From Alphaproteobacteria bacterium (lineage in GTDB: Bacteria > Pseudomonadota > Alphaproteobacteria > Micavibrionales > Micavibrionaceae), in NCBI GenBank assembly GCA_020442385.1, contig JAGRKE010000015.1, forward strand, positions 98,170 to 162,169: DNA of 64,000 nucleotides, written 5' to 3'. The notes beneath the pieces were generated by a model. The model was given only the letters and a program-made list of their open reading frames with translations, had not been told where the DNA came from and made no database searches. Shown piece by piece: positions 60,132 to 64,000 of the stretch. Position 1 is the first letter of the stretch. The number at the start of each line of letters is the position of its first letter. The translations under genes and the position numbers were made by a program.

Positions 60132-61520
60132 ATGTCCGGCTCGAGCTCAACCCCCAGACCCCCCGATGCCAATGAACATGATCTTTTTGCCGATCATGAG
60201 GGCGGAGACGATGTGCCAGCAGGCGATATGCTGGCCGCGCGTCAGGTGTGTCTAAATTTGCTCAATGTCGTTTTGGGACAAAAACAATCGCTGGATAGTG
60301 CGCTGGAGCGCGATGATGATTTTCGTACACTACCTTCGCGCGATCGCGCCTTTGCGAGAATGCTGGTGGCGACCACGCTGCGCCGTTTGGGGCAGATTGA
60401 TGATCTGATTGCCAAGGCGGAGAATAATCCGACCCCGAAAAATATTACGCTGAAAAATATTTTGAGGATGGGCGTGGCGCAGATCATGTTTATGGATGTG
60501 CCCGATCATGCGGCGGTGGACACCTCGGTCCGGCTGGCGGATGCGGCTGAGATGGACCGGCAAAAGGGCTTTGTGAATGGGTTGTTACGTACTATGACGC
60601 GCAGCGGCCGCGAATGGATGTCAAAGCAGGACGAGGCGCGTCTGAACACGCCCGAATGGTTGCTTAAGACCTGGATTGAGGATTATGAGCTGCGCGGCGC
60701 GGCCAACATTGCCAAGGCCAATCTAGCCGAAGCGCCGCTGGATATTACGATCAAGAATGAAGCGGACCGCAATTACTGGCAGAGTAATTTTAAGGCGACG
60801 CAAATTGGCGCGGGAACGTTGCGCGTGCCCTCCGGCGGCGCGGTGCATGAGCGCGAGGGCTTTGATGACGGTATGTGGTGGGTGCAAGATGCGTCCGCGG
60901 CGATCGCTGCCAGCCTGTTCGGGGATGTGAAGGATCAGACGGTGCTGGATTTATGCGCCGCGCCCGGCGGCAAGACGATGCAGCTGGCCGCGCGCGGAGC
61001 GCATGTGATTGCGGTGGACCGCTCGGCCCAGCGCATGAAACGTCTGCGGCAAAATCTGGAGCGGGTACGCCTGGGGGATCGCGTGGAGACCATGATTGCG
61101 GATGCGGCGACCCTGAAACCAAAGGAGCCGCCGCGCTTTATTTTGCTCGATGCGCCGTGCACGGCCACAGGCACAATTCGCCGCAACCCCGATGTGCCGC
61201 ATCTAAAACAGCCCGAGGATATGGAGCGCCTGACCTTTGTGCAGGCAAATATTTTGGAGGCGGCGTATAACATGCTCGCGCCCGGCGGAACGCTGATTTA
61301 CTGCACCTGTTCCCTGCAAAAAGTTGAGGGAGAGTATCAAATTCTGCGCCTGTTTGAAGCGCATCAGGATGCCTACAAAGTGCCGATCACGGCCGATGAG
61401 GTGGGCGGCTTGGATGAGGCGGTGACCGAGAATGGGGATTTGCGTATCTTGCCGTGTCATCAGGCGGCGCTGGGCGGTATGGATGGGTTTTTCATCGCGC
61501 GCATAACCAAGATCGCTTAG
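60132..61520 (+). CDS. rsmB: 16S rRNA cytosine(967)-C5-methyltransferase
   Basis: RsmB (Sun/Fmu) methylates C967 of 16S rRNA. It is 462 residues. The N-terminal NusB-like domain (residues ~35-170, LLNVVLGQKQSLDSALE, PSRDRAFARMLVATTLRRLGQID) is followed by the SAM domain: DLCAAPGGKTMQLAARGAHVIAVDRS, then DAPCTATGTIRRNPD with the catalytic Cys and YCTCSLQKVEGE with the partner Cys. The Sun-type start of ~30 polar residues is not conserved. In alphaproteobacteria it often lies just before rpe; here a small lipoprotein gene comes between them. Confidence 0.95.
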   Translation: MSGSSSTPRPPDANEHDLFADHEGGDDVPAGDMLAARQVCLNLLNVVLGQKQSLDSALERDDDFRTLPSRDRAFARMLVATTLRRLGQIDDLIAKAENNPTPKNITLKNILRMGVAQIMFMDVPDHAAVDTSVRLADAAEMDRQKGFVNGLLRTMTRSGREWMSKQDEARLNTPEWLLKTWIEDYELRGAANIAKANLAEAPLDITIKNEADRNYWQSNFKATQIGAGTLRVPSGGAVHEREGFDDGMWWVQDASAAIAASLFGDVKDQTVLDLCAAPGGKTMQLAARGAHVIAVDRSAQRMKRLRQNLERVRLGDRVETMIADAATLKPKEPPRFILLDAPCTATGTIRRNPDVPHLKQPEDMERLTFVQANILEAAYNMLAPGGTLIYCTCSLQKVEGEYQILRLFEAHQDAYKVPITADEVGGLDEAVTENGDLRILPCHQAALGGMDGFFIARITKIA

Positions 61521-61560
61521 CCTTCGCCCTTTTATCTCTGATAGCGTTAAATCTCAGCTT

Positions 61561-61578
61561 GCGTATGACGTAATACGC
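61561..61578. repeat. Small palindrome resembling part of the other intergenic repeats
   Basis: GCGTAT-GACGTA-ATACGC is a perfect 6-bp inverted repeat in the 182-base gap after rsmB. With its flanks (CTTGCGTA before and TACGCGTCGCTTCA after) it resembles the inner hairpin of the element at 46373-46456 and the CGTCGCTCA part of the one at 8481-8582. No other structure is seen in this gap. Confidence 0.4.
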
Positions 61579-61702
61579 GTCGCTTCATTTGCCTTGTCAG
61601 GGAAAAAAGTACTTTGGCTGGTACGTATTTGTTTTTTTCTTGCATAGATTGTTTGTTTTTCATATCGTTCCCTTAACCACACATGATTGAGGACTAAGTT
61701 TG

Positions 61703-62212
61703 ATGAAAAAAACGTTTTTTAAGGCCGCTTTGGCAACTGCAACGCTTTTGACGACGGCGTGCAGCAGTTTTAAAAACTTACAATCTTCAGACATTGATCC
61801 TATTTCGCTTGAAGGCAAAAGAGCGTTTGTTTTGTATTACGGCTTCAAGAATGCGCATGACTTTGAATATGAAGAACTAACAGATAATTGTGATGAACTG
61901 AAAACCGGGCAAGAGTATCGGTGTGAATGTGAGGCGAATGATGCACGAGAGGCCTTTGATGATGTCTACCGCATTATTCAAATGGGTAAATTTGAGGAAG
62001 CATGTCTGGTAGTTGTAGACAGTTCTGGAAACTCTATAATGCAAATACATTTTGAGCACGATAAAAGAGCGCCCGGCGGCGTGAAAACGAAATCGAACTG
62101 GATGGTTCCCGGTGCTCCGACCAGAGGTAACAGAAACGTTGAAGGTGTTTCTATGCGAGATTCTAGGCAAGGTCCTGTAAGAGACTCTGATCAAGGTCCT
62201 GAATTTAAGTGA
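61703..62212 (+). CDS. Lipoprotein of unknown function
   Basis: A 169-residue protein with a lipoprotein signal (LATATLLTTAC, lipid-bearing Cys in the lipobox). I do not recognise the rest: a mixed domain with two more Cys (DNCDELKTGQEYRCECEAND) and a short strand VVVDSSGNSIMQIHF. The C-terminal ~30 residues are low-complexity with a repeat RDSRQGP / RDSDQGP. ATG 61703 is chosen over the TTG at 61700; GAGGA is upstream. It lies between rsmB and rpe, breaking the usual order. Confidence 0.68.
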   Translation: MKKTFFKAALATATLLTTACSSFKNLQSSDIDPISLEGKRAFVLYYGFKNAHDFEYEELTDNCDELKTGQEYRCECEANDAREAFDDVYRIIQMGKFEEACLVVVDSSGNSIMQIHFEHDKRAPGGVKTKSNWMVPGAPTRGNRNVEGVSMRDSRQGPVRDSDQGPEFK

Positions 62213-62251
62213 TTTTTCACTCTGCAAGCTTGCGTCGACGGGGCGCTTAGC

Positions 62252-62268
62252 GTTATAGTATCTATAAC
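62252..62268. promoter_or_regulatory. Inverted repeat before rpe
   Basis: GTTATAG (62252-62258) and CTATAAC (62262-62268) form a perfect 7-bp inverted repeat with a 3-base centre, 51 bases before the rpe start. It could be an operator. Confidence 0.4.
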
Positions 62269-62276
62269 ACGGAAAG

Positions 62277-62297
62277 TTATTCACAGACTTATCCACT
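62277..62297 (+). promoter_or_regulatory. Two DnaA-box-like sites before rpe
   Basis: TTATTCACA (62277-62285) and TTATCCACT (62289-62297) each differ by one base from the DnaA box TTATCCACA. They are in the same direction, 3 bases apart, in the short gap before rpe. Confidence 0.35.
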
Positions 62298-62318
62298 CTT
62301 GTTAAGAACTCTAAGCCT

Positions 62319-62978
62319 ATGCCACAGCAAAAAACCCGCATCGCCCCTTCCATTCTCTCCTCCGATTTCTCGAAATTGGGCGAGGAAGTGCGCGCGATTG
62401 ACGAGGCGGGTGCGGATTACATTCATATCGATGTGATGGACGGGCATTTCGTGCCCAACCTGACTTTCGGCGCGCCAGTGGTTAAAAAAATCCGCCCGCA
62501 CACCAAAAAAGTTTTCGATGTTCATTTGATGATCGCCCCGGTTGATCCGTTGATTGCGGATTTCGTGGATGCGGGTTCAGATATTATTACTGCGCATGTT
62601 GAAGCCGGACCGCATATTCACCGCACGCTTCAGGCAATTAAGAGCCACGGCGTAAAAGCGGGCGTGTCGCTCAACCCCTCAACCTCGATTGAATCGATCA
62701 AGCATGTCATGGATATGGTTGATCTGATTTTGATTATGACGGTCAATCCCGGTTTTGGCGGGCAGAGCTTTATTCCTCTGCTCGATAAAATCGCAGCTGT
62801 GCGTGCGATGATTGATGCAACCGGGCGCACGATTGATTTGCAGGTTGATGGCGGCATTAACGATCAAACGGCCAAGCAATGTGTTGAAGCGGGTGCGGAT
62901 CTTCTGGTCGCGGGCAGCTATGTTTTCGGCGGCGGACCCGGCGAATACGCAAACAGAATTAAGGCGCTGCGGGGGTAG
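62319..62978 (+). CDS. rpe: Ribulose-phosphate 3-epimerase
   Basis: Interconverts ribulose 5-phosphate and xylulose 5-phosphate in the pentose phosphate pathway. It is 219 residues, a TIM barrel. [32 protein letters not shown] with the metal-binding His and Asp, [24 protein letters not shown] and [10 protein letters not shown] are the family motifs. The heparinase-like gene starts 10 bases after its stop. Confidence 0.97.
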   Translation: MPQQKTRIAPSILSSDFSKLGEEVRAIDEAGADYIHIDVMDGHFVPNLTFGAPVVKKIRPHTKKVFDVHLMIAPVDPLIADFVDAGSDIITAHVEAGPHIHRTLQAIKSHGVKAGVSLNPSTSIESIKHVMDMVDLILIMTVNPGFGGQSFIPLLDKIAAVRAMIDATGRTIDLQVDGGINDQTAKQCVEAGADLLVAGSYVFGGGPGEYANRIKALRG

Positions 62979-62988
62979 GAACGCCGTC

Positions 62989-64000
62989 ATGAGTGCGCAG
63001 ATTTTCAAAACCATTCAAAAAGCGGCTAGCACGATGGCCTATAACAGCTTCGTTTATAATTGGAGCTTAAAAGGCGCGGTGGCCGATCACTTGCTGGTCA
63101 AGCCGGTTGATCCGTGGCCGGGCGATGCGGAAGCTGCGCGCGCATTGTGCGGCGGGGCCTTTACAATTGATCATGATGTGCTCGACCCGCATGGCCACTG
63201 GGAGCCTGCCGTGGCCTCGCCGATTTGGATTTCGCATATGCATGGATTTACGTGGTTGCGTGATTTGCGCGCGCTGGGCGGGGATCATGCGCGCAAAGTG
63301 GCGCGCTCCATGATTGAGAGCTGGGCGCTGAATTATAAAACATGGTCGGAAACTGCGTGGGCGCCGGGTGTGACGGGTGAGCGCGCGGCGATGTGGATTG
63401 CGCTGTTCGAATTTTTCGGTGTCAGCGCGGATGATGATTTTCAGGATTTATATTTCGAAAGTCTGACCAAGCAGGCCCGGCATTTATCACGGATTTTACC
63501 CGGTGATGCGTATGGGCTGGAGCTGCTTAAAGGTGTGAAGGGTTTGCTCTATGCTGGCCTTGCGTTTGAGGGGTATGAGGCGTGGGCCGAGCAGGCGCTG
63601 GATATCCTTAAAGATGAAATCAAAGTTCAAATTTTGGGTGACGGTGCGCATATCTCGCGCTCTCCGGCGCAACTTTTGGACGCGTTGATGATCTTGCTTG
63701 ATATCCGCAGTGCCTTGAACTCTGCGGCCTATCCATGCCCGGAAAGCCTGCAACATGCGATTGATAAGATGGGTCCGGCTCTGCGTTTCTTCCGCTACAG
63801 CGATAAGCATTTCGCGCTGTTTAACGGCGCGCAGGAAGCGCCCGTGAAGGGCGAGGATTTGGTTGATTGCGTTTTGGGGCAAGCCAATGTGCGCGGCAAA
63901 GGGCTGCAGAGCCTGCCCTGCGCCGGGTATGAGCGCGTTTCAATGGGGCGTACGGTCCTTCTTTTTGATGGCGGCAAGGCTCCGCCCTATCCGCATGAGC
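62989..64000 (+). CDS. Heparinase II/III family protein (3' partial)
   Basis: The first 337 codons of a gene that runs off the window. It begins MSAQIFKTIQKAAST and continues with the helical (alpha/alpha) domain of the heparinase II/III-like family: HWEPAVASPIWISHMHGFTWLRDLRALGG, WALNYKTWSETAWAPGVTGERAAMWI and the DGAHISRSPAQLLDAL stretch with the catalytic-region residues of the family. Such proteins are found directly after rpe, usually before purH, in alphaproteobacteria; their real substrate (a uronic acid-containing polymer) is unproven in most. The C-terminal part is not visible. Confidence 0.85.
   Translation, partial: MSAQIFKTIQKAASTMAYNSFVYNWSLKGAVADHLLVKPVDPWPGDAEAARALCGGAFTIDHDVLDPHGHWEPAVASPIWISHMHGFTWLRDLRALGGDHARKVARSMIESWALNYKTWSETAWAPGVTGERAAMWIALFEFFGVSADDDFQDLYFESLTKQARHLSRILPGDAYGLELLKGVKGLLYAGLAFEGYEAWAEQALDILKDEIKVQILGDGAHISRSPAQLLDALMILLDIRSALNSAAYPCPESLQHAIDKMGPALRFFRYSDKHFALFNGAQEAPVKGEDLVDCVLGQANVRGKGLQSLPCAGYERVSMGRTVLLFDGGKAPPYPHE

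Noticed and set aside
62213..62318. A chromosomal replication origin at the two DnaA-box-like sites
   Set aside because: Only two imperfect boxes in 106 bases, no AT-rich unwinding region of size and no dnaA, parAB or hemE nearby; recorded only as sites.

Overview
The window reads as the chromosome of a Gram-negative alphaproteobacterium of moderate GC, roughly half by eye. The pointers are: an aa3-type cytochrome c oxidase cluster with Cox11/CtaG, SURF1, CtaB, a CoxF-like protein and a DUF983 protein in the alphaproteobacterial style; a 1600-residue NAD-type glutamate dehydrogenase; an IalB-family protein; a DUF1674 succinate dehydrogenase assembly factor; divergent xseA/purD; and an rsmB, rpe, heparinase-like gene order. 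One feature is unusual for the class: cytochrome c maturation uses a System II (ResA/CcsA/ResB) operon rather than Ccm. A Micavibrio-like lineage is possible, but that is only inference. No rRNA, tRNA, CRISPR array, transposase or prophage was seen. The window is almost wholly coding, and the only gap above 300 bases between proteins holds the SRP RNA.

Layout. 1-5 kb: end of a nuclease-like membrane protein, xseA, purD, and an AT-rich pair made of a peptidoglycan-binding/glycine-zipper protein and a small membrane protein. 5-10 kb: tadA, rluB, rsmD, uppP, then YceI and a cytochrome b561-YceI fusion separated by a long inverted repeat. 10-24 kb: GST, an SDR protein, a PAS histidine kinase, a DsbD-like reductase with a redoxin, acetoacetate-CoA ligase, a small gene with an A7 slippery site, a SpoU methylase, IalB, an M23 peptidase and a von Willebrand-like/OmpA fusion. 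23.5-30.6 kb (minus strand): the cytochrome oxidase cluster ctaC-ctaD-x-ctaB-coxF-ctaG-ctaE-DUF983-surf1. 30.7-40.8 kb: rsmE, ubiA, NAD-GDH and the System II genes. 40.8-43.1 kb: a complete queC-queD-queE-queF operon behind a sigma70-type promoter and a preQ1-I riboswitch. 43.1-44.3 kb: an AhpD-like protein divergent from an ArsR regulator of BigR/SqrR type and a YgaP-like rhodanese. 44.4-51.8 kb: typA, SRP RNA, an acyltransferase, a phosphoesterase, dnaX and ybaB. 51.8-64 kb: sulfotransferase, xthA, DUF1223, rimO, two unknown proteins, a Met-rich outer-membrane barrel, an alpha/beta hydrolase, a DUF1674 protein, chorismate mutase, rsmB, a lipoprotein, rpe and the start of a heparinase-family gene.

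How the genes work together. Respiration dominates: CtaC/D/E need heme a (CtaB, SURF1) and copper (CtaG), and c-type cytochromes come from the System II operon. Redox and sulfur handling is represented by the DsbD-like/redoxin operon and the rhodanese operon with its predicted persulfide sensor. RNA modification is represented by tadA, rluB, rsmD, rsmE, rsmB, rimO, a SpoU methylase and queCDEF. The least explained pieces, and the best places for new biology, are the AT-rich two-gene module at 3.66-4.81 kb, the von Willebrand-like/OmpA fusion, the frameshifted small gene at 18.65 kb, two near neighbours with a shared N-terminal motif (55.7 and 58.2 kb), and several palindromic intergenic elements.
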